Below are positions 27,659-35,607 of a DNA stretch of 64,000 bases, in pieces. The notes beneath the pieces are model-generated. The model searched no databases. It was not told the origin of the DNA and saw only the letters and a program-made list of their open reading frames with translations. The stretch is from Paracoccus pantotrophus (GTDB taxonomy: Bacteria > Pseudomonadota > Alphaproteobacteria > Rhodobacterales > Rhodobacteraceae): NCBI RefSeq assembly GCF_008824185.1, contig NZ_CP044426.1, positions 1,124,501 through 1,188,500 on the forward strand, read 5' to 3'. The translations under genes were made by a program, and so were the position numbers. Within the stretch, counting starts at the first letter, position 1. Each line of letters opens with the position of its first letter.

Positions 27659-28993
27659 ATGAATCTGGATGACGGGCATGCGTATCGCGTCGGGAGCCAT
27701 TCCGAATCATGGAGCGATCTGCCTGCGGGTGACGACGAGCTAGATAAATTCATCGCGTCAGCGCGAAAGCGGATCGAACCTTGGTTATCCGCTGTTTTTC
27801 AGGCCGAACATTTGAATCTTTTGATAGGTAGCGGCTTCACGACCGCCGTGGGATATATAGCCGGAGTCAATGCCACAAGCATGGGGAAGGTTGTATTCGG
27901 GAGCGAGTTCGACAAGCAGATCGACGACTTCTCTGCGAATGAGGCGGCACGCATGGGGCGTGGTTCGGCCAATATCGAGGATCAGTTCCGGGCAGCCCTT
28001 TCGGTTTATGAGGGGTTGAAGATCATCAATCCGGCTAAAGCCGCCACCCTTAAATCCGCGATGGATGTACAACTCCGTAATTTCCTTGAATCACTTCTCA
28101 AAACTGAAGCCGGGCTGATCAGCGGCGATCCGGCAAAGCGAGTCATTGCAGAAGGGGCAGTTCAGTCGTTCCTACTCAGCTTCGCCAGTCGCGCGGCTTC
28201 GCGCGAGAGGCTTCATGTCTTCACTACGAACTACGACAGGTTGATTGAGCACGGTTGCGACCTCGCCGGGCTTCGTATTATCGACCGTTTTGTTGGAGCG
28301 CTCACGCCTGTTTTCCGGTCAGCCCGCGTCGAGGTTGATGTGCATTACAACCCGCCGGGCATTCGCGGGGAACCACGCTTCATGGAAGGCGTCATCCGCC
28401 TGACCAAACTTCATGGTTCTCTCGACTGGCTATTCAGCACGACAGAACGGAAGATTTTGCGGAAGGGCATACCCTTTGGTGCCCCTACCGATCACACCGA
28501 TCTGCCCAAAAACCCGGTCGATACGGTGATGATCTATCCGAACCCGGCGAAGGATGTCGAAACGACACAGTATCCGTACGCTGAGTTGTTTCGTGATTTT
28601 GCCGCCGCAACGTGCAGGCCCAACGCGGTTGTCGTCACTTACGGCTATGGCTTCGGGGACGATCACATCAACCGCGTGTTGCTCGACATGCTGACGATCC
28701 CATCAACCCATCTCGTGGTGCTCGCCTACTCGGCGGATGACCGCTTGAAAGGCTTTCTTTCACGGATTCGCGAGGCGCAGGTATCGCTGTTGATCGGTCC
28801 CCATTTCGGCGATCTCACAACATTGATTGAAAACTATCTCCCGAAACCAACGCTTGATTACATCACCGGGCGCATGACCGAACTCTTGAAGCACCGCCCG
28901 CCAGAGCATCCGTCCGCACCAGACGCTGCTGCTGCTGCTGCTGCGGCCACCGATGAGTTCGACGAATTGTTAGGCGGCGGAACAACAGCATGA
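27659..28993 (+). CDS. SIR2-family (NADase-like) defence protein
   Basis: The 444-aa protein has SIR2-like Rossmann motifs: nucleotide-binding LIGSGFTTAVG (about 55-65), VFTTNYDRLIEHG (about 187-199), the catalytic-type His in TKLHGSLDW (about 249-257), and TYGYGFGDDHINRVLLDML (about 325-343). SIR2 proteins of this type in phage defence deplete NAD+. The C-terminus ends in an Ala-rich linker. ATG 27659 is chosen because a GGGGGGA sequence sits directly upstream; 27641 lacks one. The stop overlaps the HerA start by four bases (ATGA), strongly suggesting co-translation and a SIR2-HerA complex. Confidence 0.88.
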   Translation: MNLDDGHAYRVGSHSESWSDLPAGDDELDKFIASARKRIEPWLSAVFQAEHLNLLIGSGFTTAVGYIAGVNATSMGKVVFGSEFDKQIDDFSANEAARMGRGSANIEDQFRAALSVYEGLKIINPAKAATLKSAMDVQLRNFLESLLKTEAGLISGDPAKRVIAEGAVQSFLLSFASRAASRERLHVFTTNYDRLIEHGCDLAGLRIIDRFVGALTPVFRSARVEVDVHYNPPGIRGEPRFMEGVIRLTKLHGSLDWLFSTTERKILRKGIPFGAPTDHTDLPKNPVDTVMIYPNPAKDVETTQYPYAELFRDFAAATCRPNAVVVTYGYGFGDDHINRVLLDMLTIPSTHLVVLAYSADDRLKGFLSRIREAQVSLLIGPHFGDLTTLIENYLPKPTLDYITGRMTELLKHRPPEHPSAPDAAAAAAAATDEFDELLGGGTTA

Positions 28994-31185
28994 CCACGCC
29001 CATAGAGTCCATTGCTGGCTTGGTTATCGGCGCGGTTGAGTCTGTCTCGCCTGATGAAATCCGCATCCTGCTCGAATTGGATGCACCCCAGGCAACGGCG
29101 CTGAACACAGGAACACCTGCCGCATTTCCTCGCCTCAATGGCTATGTCCTTATTCCTAACGAGGCCGGCGCGACGGTCGCCTACATATCATGGATCGGGA
29201 TAGAGCGGTCGCCCTATCCCAAACGGTCGGGCTTGAAAGATTTCGGTCTGATCGACCTCCCGTTTCCACTGCGAAAGATGTGCGTCTCGCCTGTCGGTAC
29301 ACTCACGTCTCGGCGGGACCGAGCATCGAAGCAGACAGTGTATGAACTGTCGCGCGGCGTCGCCGCGTTTCCGTCAGTGGGCGATCAGGTACTCATGCCG
29401 ACGCCTGAACAGGTCGAGGCTATCGTTGGTGCGAAGGAGTCGGATCGGCGTGTCCGTATCGGGACTTCGGCCCTTGCATCGAGCGCCGAGATCAAGGTCG
29501 ATCCCGACAAGCTGTTCGGCAGACATCTCGCCGTGCTCGGCAACACGGGCAGCGGCAAGTCCTGTACGGTTGCCGGGCTGCTCCGCTGGTCGCTCGACGC
29601 GGGAGCAAAAGCGATGAGTGACGCGGGCCGAAAAGGCCATCCGAACGCGCGCTTCATCGTTCTTGATCCCAATGGCGAATATGCCAAAGCCTTTGCGGAT
29701 CGAAAAGATCAGCTCCGTCTGTTCCGAGTCCCACCAGTCGTTGGATCTGAAAGAGAACTGGATGTTCCGGCATGGCTTTGGAGCGGCCATGAATGGACTG
29801 CCGTTGCCTATGCCCAGCCGGGCGCTCAACGTCCGCTTCTGTTGCGCGGGATACGAGAACTGAAGAGCGGCCATCATGAAGATGTACCGCGAGAAGCCAC
29901 CATCAAGCGGCATCTGCTTGTTTCAAGTGGCCGCATTACCGCTATGCTCAATATGGGAAGCACCGCCTTCGCCGGAGCGGTCGGTCCCCGGTTTGATTGC
30001 GCGCGCTTGCTGGGCGGCATCGGCGAGGATTCCGCGCATTTTGCGGCATCGGTCGACGACCCAGCGATGACGCTGCTGCAAACGCTTTCTGCAACAATCA
30101 CTGAGATTGTTGACTCCCGGCGATCGGGACCGACCTATTTCAATGACTTCTTGGTCAGCGATCTTGAGTCGGCCCGTGACGCCATCGCTGTTGTTACAGA
30201 CGCCCTACCGGATATTGTCGGCGCAGCCGCCGCAATCAGTGAAGACGCTCCTGTTCCCTTCGATGTCTCACTGCTTGCCGAACATCTGGATCATCTGGCT
30301 GCCGAGCAAGGCGGAAATTTCGCAGCATTCATTAGCACGCTTGGCCTTCGTATTCGCAGCATGCTCGCGGATCAACGGCTTGGAAGCGTCATTGGGAAGG
30401 CACCGCCAACCAGTTTTGAGGAATGGCTAAAAAGTTACATCGGTGATGACGGCGCACGCAATGGCCCACTAGCTGTCGTCGACCTCTCCTTGGTCCCCTC
30501 CGAGGTCGTGCATGTCGTTGTGGCCGTGCTGGCGCGGGTGATTTTTGAATCTCTGCAACGCTATCGGCGGCTCCATGCAGAGGGGCTATCACTGCCCACA
30601 GTCCTCGTGCTGGAAGAAGCGCACACATTCATTCGACGCGGCAAGGACGACGATGGCCCAGCGTCCAGTCCTAACCAGCTCTGCCGGGAAATTTTCGAGC
30701 GCATTGCCCGCGAGGGTCGCAAATTCGGCCTAGGTCTGGTGCTGTCGTCGCAGCGACCATCAGAGCTTTCGCCGACCGTTCTGGCTCAGTGCAACACCTT
30801 CATTCTCCATCGTATAGTCAACGATTCCGACCAAAACCTTGTCGCGCGTCTTGTACCAGACAACGTGGGTGGGTTACTGCGCGATCTACCCAGCTTGCCA
30901 TCAAAACAGGCGATCCTGCTGGGATGGGCGACGCCTATTCCCGTGCTGGTCGAGATCGACGAGTTGGCAAAGGAGCATCAGCCCCAATCTGCCGACCCTG
31001 ATTTTTGGGATGTTTGGACAGGTGCCAACAAGCGCGAAGTTGATTGGCATCAGATCGCCGGGCACTGGACAGCCCCTATCGAAGGTGACGCTCAAAGTAT
31101 GGAACCGCCAACAGCATCTACCGAGGGTGCGGTTCCCATGGACAATTCCAGTTCTCCCGATCTGGATGACGAAATTCCTTTCTGA
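28990..31185 (+). CDS. herA: HerA-type ATPase/helicase
   Basis: The 731-aa protein has an N-terminal HAS-barrel-like domain (about 1-165) and a RecA/FtsK-like ATPase core. Walker A is GNTGSGKS (184-191), Walker B LVLEEAHTFIRR (about 539-550), sensor-like LSSQRPSELSP (about 585-595), and an arginine-finger-like FILHRIVNDSDQN follows. HerA forms hexameric DNA translocases; in bacteria it partners with SIR2 or DUF4297 effectors in phage defence. The acidic tail (DNSSSPDLDDEIPF) ends 13 bases before the right IS. A four-base overlap with the SIR2 gene supports one complex. It shows no frameshift or truncation. Confidence 0.9.
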   Translation: MTTPIESIAGLVIGAVESVSPDEIRILLELDAPQATALNTGTPAAFPRLNGYVLIPNEAGATVAYISWIGIERSPYPKRSGLKDFGLIDLPFPLRKMCVSPVGTLTSRRDRASKQTVYELSRGVAAFPSVGDQVLMPTPEQVEAIVGAKESDRRVRIGTSALASSAEIKVDPDKLFGRHLAVLGNTGSGKSCTVAGLLRWSLDAGAKAMSDAGRKGHPNARFIVLDPNGEYAKAFADRKDQLRLFRVPPVVGSERELDVPAWLWSGHEWTAVAYAQPGAQRPLLLRGIRELKSGHHEDVPREATIKRHLLVSSGRITAMLNMGSTAFAGAVGPRFDCARLLGGIGEDSAHFAASVDDPAMTLLQTLSATITEIVDSRRSGPTYFNDFLVSDLESARDAIAVVTDALPDIVGAAAAISEDAPVPFDVSLLAEHLDHLAAEQGGNFAAFISTLGLRIRSMLADQRLGSVIGKAPPTSFEEWLKSYIGDDGARNGPLAVVDLSLVPSEVVHVVVAVLARVIFESLQRYRRLHAEGLSLPTVLVLEEAHTFIRRGKDDDGPASSPNQLCREIFERIAREGRKFGLGLVLSSQRPSELSPTVLAQCNTFILHRIVNDSDQNLVARLVPDNVGGLLRDLPSLPSKQAILLGWATPIPVLVEIDELAKEHQPQSADPDFWDVWTGANKREVDWHQIAGHWTAPIEGDAQSMEPPTASTEGAVPMDNSSSPDLDDEIPF

Positions 31186-31198
31186 GGACTGAGACTTA

Positions 31199-32030
31199 GG
31201 GTCAGGATGCATTGATTTCTGTTGCGCTGCGTGATTCACGCCTCCGAAAACGGAGCGGTGACATGAGCGATCTCTTCTGGCTGACCGACGCGCAGATGGC
31301 GCGCCTGGCTCCCTTCTTTCCCAGGTCGCACGGGAAGCCCCGGGTTGATGACAGACGGGTGCTGAGCGGGATTATTTTCATCAATCGCAATGGCTTGCGT
31401 TGGCGCGATGCGCCCGCCTCGTATGGCCCACATAAGACGCTCTACAGCCGGTGGAAGCGTTGGAGCGAAAAGGGCATCTTCGCGCGGATGATGGCCGGGC
31501 TGGCGGCGGAACACGGCGAGAAAACGACCGTGATGATCGACGCAACATACCTCAAGGCCCATCGAACGGCGACCAGCATGGCCGCCAAAAAGGGGGGCGT
31601 GGTCGCCTGATCGGTCGAACCAAAGGCGGTATGAACACCAAGCTGCACGCCATCTGCGACAGTCAGGGGCGACCGATCGACCTGTTCGTCACCGCTGGAC
31701 AGGTCAGCGATTATATCGGCGCTCGGGCCCTGCTGAGTGGTCTGCCAAACGTCAAATGGCTACTCGGGGATCGTGGCTATGACGCTGACTGGTTCAGAGA
31801 AGCGTTGCAGGACAAGGGGATACGTGCCTGCATCCCAGGCCGGAAGAAACGCAAGACGCCGATCAAATACGATAAGCGGAGATACAAGCGGCGTAACCGC
31901 ATCGAGATCATGTTCGGCAGGCTCAAGGACTGGAGGCGCGTCGCGACCCGCTATGACCGATGCCCCAAGGTGTTCCTCTCAGCCATCGCCCTCGCGGCTC
32001 TCGTCATCTATTGGTTATGAATCCTGACCC
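31199..32030 (+). mobile_element. IS5-family (IS427-like) insertion sequence, right copy
   Basis: This is the inverted twin of 24555-25386, also 832 bp and flanked by TA. It begins just after the HerA stop and ends inside the DUF2285 gene. Identity with the left copy implies recent duplication or gene conversion. Confidence 0.88.
31263..32020 (+). CDS. IS5-family transposase, two frames joined by -1 frameshift (right copy)
   Basis: The encoded proteins are identical to those of the left copy. The first frame spans 31263-31610 and the second continues to 32020. The slip run is A5 (31587-31591) followed by G6 (31592-31597); a -1 shift there joins KKGG to RGRLIGRT. Both catalytic halves are intact, so the element should be active. 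Confidence 0.9.
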
Positions 32031-32307
32031 TAGACGCCGCCTGTTCCAGAATCTTCCGATAGCCCTCACGCGATAGCCATTGCGCGCGTTCGAGATGGCT
32101 TTGCCAGCAACGGCGGGTGCGAAGTTTATCGGCGACCGGATCACGGTGCAGCACGATCCGCGCGACTTCCTTCCAGTCCGCCCCCTCGGCCTTGGCGTCG
32201 AGCAGCCGAAGATAGGTCACGAAATGCCGTTCGTCATAGACGGTTATGGTATCGCCGGTCGGCGCTTCATCATCCACACCGGGATCGAGTTCGACGGGAA
32301 CCCGCAT
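32008..32307 (-). CDS. DUF2285 protein, 3' end replaced by IS sequence
   Basis: The protein reads MRVPVELDPGVDDEAPTGDT and then contains the DUF2285 core (TYLRLLDAKAEGADWKEVAR, WQSHLERAQWLSREGYRKIL). DUF2285 genes stand divergently upstream of the alpA-repA module in this ICE family and are thought to be regulatory. The IS insertion lies at 32030, so the last eight residues (SRVRIHNQ) and the stop come from the IS terminus; the native end was probably only a few codons away. ATG 32307 has a GGGG sequence at seven bases; 32313 is the alternative. Confidence 0.75.
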   Translation of the reverse strand: MRVPVELDPGVDDEAPTGDTITVYDERHFVTYLRLLDAKAEGADWKEVARIVLHRDPVADKLRTRRCWQSHLERAQWLSREGYRKILEQAASRVRIHNQ

Positions 32308-32479
32308 AGTCATTCCCCGTATCCGAGAGAGCTTTGTCTGCGGTGCGCCCCCGCAAACGATTCTCTCTGACTCTTGGTGATCGGGGAGTTCGAAACCGCT
32401 GTTACACGGCCCCATGGCCTTTAGCTCGGAAAGCCTGTTGTATACGCCACAGGCTCCCCGACCATAGGTCAAGGAGTGC

Positions 32480-32500
32480 GGTGCCGTAACGGCCGGCACC
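32480..32500. promoter_or_regulatory. Dyad in the DUF2285/alpA divergent region
   Basis: GGTGCCG (32480-32486) and CGGCACC (32494-32500) form a perfect 7-bp inverted repeat with a seven-base loop. It lies in the 463-bp region between the divergent DUF2285 and alpA-like genes. A repressor site or RNA hairpin is possible. Apart from this and the element at 32654 no gene is seen there. Confidence 0.4.
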
Positions 32501-32653
32501 AAACGGTAACAGAGGGGTTTCGACGCCCCGGAGCAGCGCGTCTGCTCCACTCACATTATTAGCCGAACCGCGTGGGAATGTCTCTGGCTTTTCGGCGCGG
32601 CAGGCAGCGAGCCCCTGAAATCCCTCACCTATTAGCGGCGCACCGCCCAAAGG

Positions 32654-32721
32654 GGGGTGCCGCCAACGCATAGGCGCAAATGCGGCACGCTACGCGCCGC
32701 CGATCCCTCGCCATGGTTCGC
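32654..32721 (+). promoter_or_regulatory. 68-bp conserved upstream element, copy A (before alpA)
   Basis: This element matches 57975-58042 over the same 68-bp length with about 11 differences. Both copies contain GTGCCGC and GCGGCAC as a perfect inverted repeat around about 18 bases, and both end in CCATGGTTCGC. Copy A ends 49 bp before the alpA ATG; copy B ends 54 bp before the start of the 58.1-kb operon. Conserved position and dyad indicate a shared promoter/operator. Confidence 0.65.
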
Positions 32722-32770
32722 CACAGTCCGCTGCCGCCCCCGGCAGCCCAATCCCGACTGGAGGTGATCC

Positions 32771-33040
32771 ATGCCCAACCCGCTTGCGGGCCTGCCGCCG
32801 CGCCTGTTGCGCACCAAGGAGGCCGCGCGCTTCCTCGGCATATCCATCCGCACCCTTGAGAAGCATCGCACCTACGGCACCGGCCCGACCTATCGCAAGG
32901 TCGGTGGCCGCGTCCTCTACACCGTCCGCGATCTGGAGGACTGGAGCGCGGTCGGCGAACGTAAATCCACCCGCGACAAGACCGCCGGCATCGTCTTTCC
33001 GGCGCGTCCGCTCACACCCGAAGAACGGGACGAGTGCTAG
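32771..33040 (+). CDS. AlpA/excisionase-type helix-turn-helix regulator
   Basis: The 89-aa protein has the winged HTH (LLRTKEAARFLGISIRTLEK, HRTYGTGPTYRKVGGRVLY, TVRDLEDW). It is a close relative of the protein at 3555-3836. GGAGGTG precedes the ATG. The stop abuts repA with no gap, so the two are one operon. In these elements it is taken to control replication/transfer genes, and the conserved dyad at 32654-32721 may be its target. Confidence 0.88.
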   Translation: MPNPLAGLPPRLLRTKEAARFLGISIRTLEKHRTYGTGPTYRKVGGRVLYTVRDLEDWSAVGERKSTRDKTAGIVFPARPLTPEERDEC

Positions 33041-34117
33041 ATGCTGCGCGAGGACGATCACGCCCCCGCACCGCCGAACGACGACAGCGAGCGCAGCCGC
33101 CTAGACCCCTTCGTGGTTGCCACGGGCGATGCGCCGCCGCGCGATCAGCGTGACTTGATGGAACGGCCGTTCTTCTCGCTGGCAAAGACCCCGCGCACCA
33201 AGCCGATTCTCTACAAGGCCGCCGATATAGAGGTGCAGGTGTTCGGGATGCCCGAACACGGCATGGCGACCATCTGGGATGCCGATGTGCTGATATGGGC
33301 GGCCTCGCAGATCGTCGCGGCCGAGAACAACGGCCTCACCACGTCGCGCTTCTTCCGGTTCACGCCCTACTATCTGTTGCGTGCCATCGGGCGGCCGACC
33401 GGCAATCACCAATACCGGCTTTTGAAAGCCGCGTTGGCGCGGCTGCAATCGACCGTCATCGCCACCACCATCCGCAACGGCCCGCATTGGCGTCGCCGGC
33501 AATTCTCGTGGATTAACGAGTGGGAGGAAATGACGACGCGCGCCGGGCGCGTCGAGGGCATGGAATTCGTCCTGCCCGAATGGTTCTACAACAGCGTCAT
33601 CGACCGTTCGCTGGTCCTGACCATCGACCCTGCCTATTTCCGGCTGACTGGCGGCATCGAGCGATGGCTTTACCGCGTCGCCAGAAAGCACGCCGGGCAC
33701 CAGCGCCACGGCTGGATTTTCGAGGTCGCGCACCTTCACCAGAAATCCGGCAGCCTCGCCCGGCCGTCCGACTTCGCGCTTGACCTGCGCCGCATCGCGG
33801 CCCGCCAGCAGCTCCCCGGCTACCTGCTCCAGATCGAGCGGGAAGACGGCCGCGAGCTGCTGCGCATCCGCCCCGAAAACCTGTCAACAGGCACTGTTGA
33901 TAACCCTGTTAATGCCATCGGCAGATCAGGCGCACGGGGTATCGGCAGATCAGGCGCATCACTATCGGCAGATCAGGCGCACGAACCGCAGCTAACGCTT
34001 TGGCCTGAAACGCGGAATCCGACCGCTAACTTATCTAACAGAGAATCTAACTCTTTTTCTTTGACGCGCGCGCAGGCGAAGCGTGGTGCCGGTTCTGCCC
34101 GAAGGGGCGAGCCATGA
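33041..34117 (+). CDS. repA: Replication initiator protein A (RepA)
   Basis: The 358-aa protein carries the RPA-type initiator region (PFFSLAKTPRTKPILYKAAD, GMATIWDADVLIWAASQIVA, RLLKAALARLQSTVIATTIR, WLYRVARKHAGHQRHGWIFE) from about residue 45 to 285. The last ~70 residues are low-complexity. They are encoded by DNA that holds a DnaA box and three exact 18-bp repeats, the third out of frame with the first two, so the repeats are conserved as DNA. Related proteins start replication of plasmids and conjugative elements of alphaproteobacteria. Its stop overlaps a 21-codon frame. Confidence 0.88.
   Translation: MLREDDHAPAPPNDDSERSRLDPFVVATGDAPPRDQRDLMERPFFSLAKTPRTKPILYKAADIEVQVFGMPEHGMATIWDADVLIWAASQIVAAENNGLTTSRFFRFTPYYLLRAIGRPTGNHQYRLLKAALARLQSTVIATTIRNGPHWRRRQFSWINEWEEMTTRAGRVEGMEFVLPEWFYNSVIDRSLVLTIDPAYFRLTGGIERWLYRVARKHAGHQRHGWIFEVAHLHQKSGSLARPSDFALDLRRIAARQQLPGYLLQIEREDGRELLRIRPENLSTGTVDNPVNAIGRSGARGIGRSGASLSADQAHEPQLTLWPETRNPTANLSNRESNSFSLTRAQAKRGAGSARRGEP
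33895..34063 (+). other. Candidate replication origin inside the 3' end of repA
   Basis: A DnaA box TGTTGATAA lies at 33895-33903. Three exact copies of ATCGGCAGATCAGGCGCA follow at 33917-33934, 33941-33958 and 33964-33981 (spacing 24 and 23 bp, about two helical turns). Then comes an AT-rich tract with repeated CTAAC (33992-34063) ending in a pyrimidine run. DnaA box, iterons and unwinding-like DNA in this order match iteron origins. The 23-bp step breaks the reading frame, so selection acts on DNA. Confidence 0.6.
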
Positions 34118-34179
34118 CGGCCGCGCTCGACGCGCTGCGCCCGCGCAGCCCCCAGCACATCACCGGAGACGAACAATGA
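34114..34179 (+). CDS. 21-codon frame where parA is expected
   Basis: MTAALDALRPRSPQHITGDE plus one residue is coupled by ATGA overlaps to repA upstream and to the DUF2840 gene downstream. In the related backbones I know, a ParA-type gene occupies this position. The tiny frame could be the remnant left by an in-frame deletion, or a leader. I do not recognise it as a protein family. Confidence 0.35.
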   Translation: MTAALDALRPRSPQHITGDEQ

Positions 34180-34694
34180 CCCGTCGCGCCCACCGCAGCG
34201 CGCACGGCCGTCCGCTGCCGGACGGGCCTGCGCCCTTCACAACATTGGTCGAGCTGACCTTCGAGAAACGCAAGGTCGAGCACTGGATACGCTTCGGCCG
34301 CAAGAGCTACGAGCAGATCATCGACCGCCGCCGCAGCGTCGTCGGCTTCGCGCCGGGCAGCGTCTTTGCCTTCGTGCGATGGGCAAAAGGCGAGCACGGC
34401 ACTGTCGTTTCGCGCATCGACATTGTGCGCGCCATCGGTCGCGGCGAGCCGTTCCAGACATTGCCGTTCGTGCGCCCCGGCGGCGAAATCCTGTTGCGCC
34501 TCGACGGCTGGCCGAAGGTGCAGCGTGCGCTTGTCGCTATCGACGCCGTGGATGCGCTCGGCCTCGATCCGGCCGACGCCTCTCCGGAGCATTGGCGGCA
34601 CGTCCATAACCGTTTGACCGCCAATCTGGAGCCGCACGCCTACACCCCCGAGCGACATGCCGCTTGGCTTCATCGCCGGAGGATCGACCCATGA
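34176..34694 (+). CDS. DUF2840 domain protein
   Basis: The 172-aa protein matches the family (TFEKRKVEHWIRFGRKSYEQ, IIDRRRSVVGFAPGSVFAFV, RWAKGEHGTVVSRIDIVRA). DUF2840 genes are part of the conserved transfer block between replication genes and traF in alphaproteobacterial ICEs; the biochemical role is unknown. Start and stop both overlap neighbours by four bases. Confidence 0.88.
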   Translation: MTRRAHRSAHGRPLPDGPAPFTTLVELTFEKRKVEHWIRFGRKSYEQIIDRRRSVVGFAPGSVFAFVRWAKGEHGTVVSRIDIVRAIGRGEPFQTLPFVRPGGEILLRLDGWPKVQRALVAIDAVDALGLDPADASPEHWRHVHNRLTANLEPHAYTPERHAAWLHRRRIDP

Positions 34695-35236
34695 CACGCC
34701 GCCGCACCCTCACGGTGACGGCGCTGGCGGTGCTCGGCATCGCCGCTGCCAGCGCGGTCGAGACGCCGCCGAAACTGATCTGGAACGCCACGGCCAGCGC
34801 GCCCCTCGGCTTCTACACCGTCGAACCGGCCGAGCGGATCGACGTGCCCGAGCTGGTCGCCGTCATGCCGCCCGAACCGCTCGCCGCTTTCATGGTCGAG
34901 CGCGGCTATATCGCACGAGGCGTCTCGCTCTTGAAGCGCGTCTTGGGCCTGCCCGGACAGCGGGTTTGCCGCGCTGGCCGCACGATCACGGTGAACGGGA
35001 TCGAGATGGGCGAGGCGCTGGAGCGCGACAGCTTCGGCCGCGATCTGCCCATCTGGCAGGGCTGCCGCGTCATCGGCGACGACCAGCTTTTCCTCATGAA
35101 CTGGGAAGTCCGCGACAGCCTCGACGGCCGGTATTTCGGACCCATCCCCGCAGTTTCCGTCATCGGCCGAGCGGTCCCGCTCTGGACCGATGAGGAAGGC
35201 GTCGGCCGCTACGAGTGGCGCGCGCCGACCCACTGA
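34691..35236 (+). CDS. traF: TraF-like S26 signal peptidase
   Basis: The 181-aa protein has an N-terminal membrane segment (LTVTALAVLGIAAASAV) and the S26 pattern: catalytic Ser in ASAPLGFYTVEP (TraF-type S..G.Y) and Lys in LLKRVLGLPGQRVC. TraF processes and circularises the TrbC pilin in RP4-type systems, so it should act on the trbC product here. It overlaps DUF2840 by four bases. It is of ordinary family length. Confidence 0.9.
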   Translation: MTRRRTLTVTALAVLGIAAASAVETPPKLIWNATASAPLGFYTVEPAERIDVPELVAVMPPEPLAAFMVERGYIARGVSLLKRVLGLPGQRVCRAGRTITVNGIEMGEALERDSFGRDLPIWQGCRVIGDDQLFLMNWEVRDSLDGRYFGPIPAVSVIGRAVPLWTDEEGVGRYEWRAPTH

Positions 35237-35271
35237 ACCACCCCCCGAAAATCAACCGCAGGAGATTTCCC

Positions 35272-35607
35272 ATGGCAGAGATAGGCACCTTCACCCGCAC
35301 CGAAACCGGCTACGCCGGGAAGCTTCATTCGTTCGGCCTCCGTGACAAGCTGTTCATCGTCCCGGCCAAGCCGAGCGACGTGAAAAACGCGCCCGACTAT
35401 CGCGCGCGCCTCGATAGCGACGACGGCCCGGATGCCGGCCCCGCATGGAAAGACTCCAGCGAGAACGCTGGCGAGTTCGTGTCGATGCGATTGGAGGGGC
35501 CAATCTTCCCGTCCCCGATCCGCGCCAAACTGTTCCAGTCCAACGACGATCCTTCGGTCTGGACCCTGCGTTGGAAGCACGCCCGGAAGATCGAGGATGA
35601 GGAATGA
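35272..35607 (+). CDS. DUF736 family protein
   Basis: This small 111-aa protein has the DUF736 hallmark MAEIGTFTRTETGYAGKLHS and the C-terminal LRWKHARKIEDEE. It is a constant member of these transfer operons but of unknown function. ATG 35272 has AGGAGA eight bases upstream; the frame open from 35215 lacks this. The stop overlaps the transglycosylase frame by four bases. Confidence 0.9.
   Translation: MAEIGTFTRTETGYAGKLHSFGLRDKLFIVPAKPSDVKNAPDYRARLDSDDGPDAGPAWKDSSENAGEFVSMRLEGPIFPSPIRAKLFQSNDDPSVWTLRWKHARKIEDEE

Larger units (their letters stand above)
24553..32032. mobile_element. Composite transposon: inverted IS5-type copies around an OLD-like/SIR2/HerA locus
   Basis: Two 832-bp IS copies, whose encoded proteins are identical residue for residue, lie in inverted orientation at 24555-25386 and 31199-32030 and enclose three plus-strand genes. 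Both copies are flanked by TA on each side, as expected for elements that duplicate TA. The interior is visibly less GC-rich than neighbouring DNA and uses more A/T-ending codons, which suggests a foreign origin. The right IS inserted into the 3' end of a DUF2285 gene of the conjugative backbone, so the unit probably arrived after that backbone. Confidence 0.75.

Noticed and set aside
33917..33981. Possible short CRISPR-like repeat array
   Set aside because: Only three 18-bp repeats with 5-6 bp gaps, inside repA, no cas genes; iterons explain it better.
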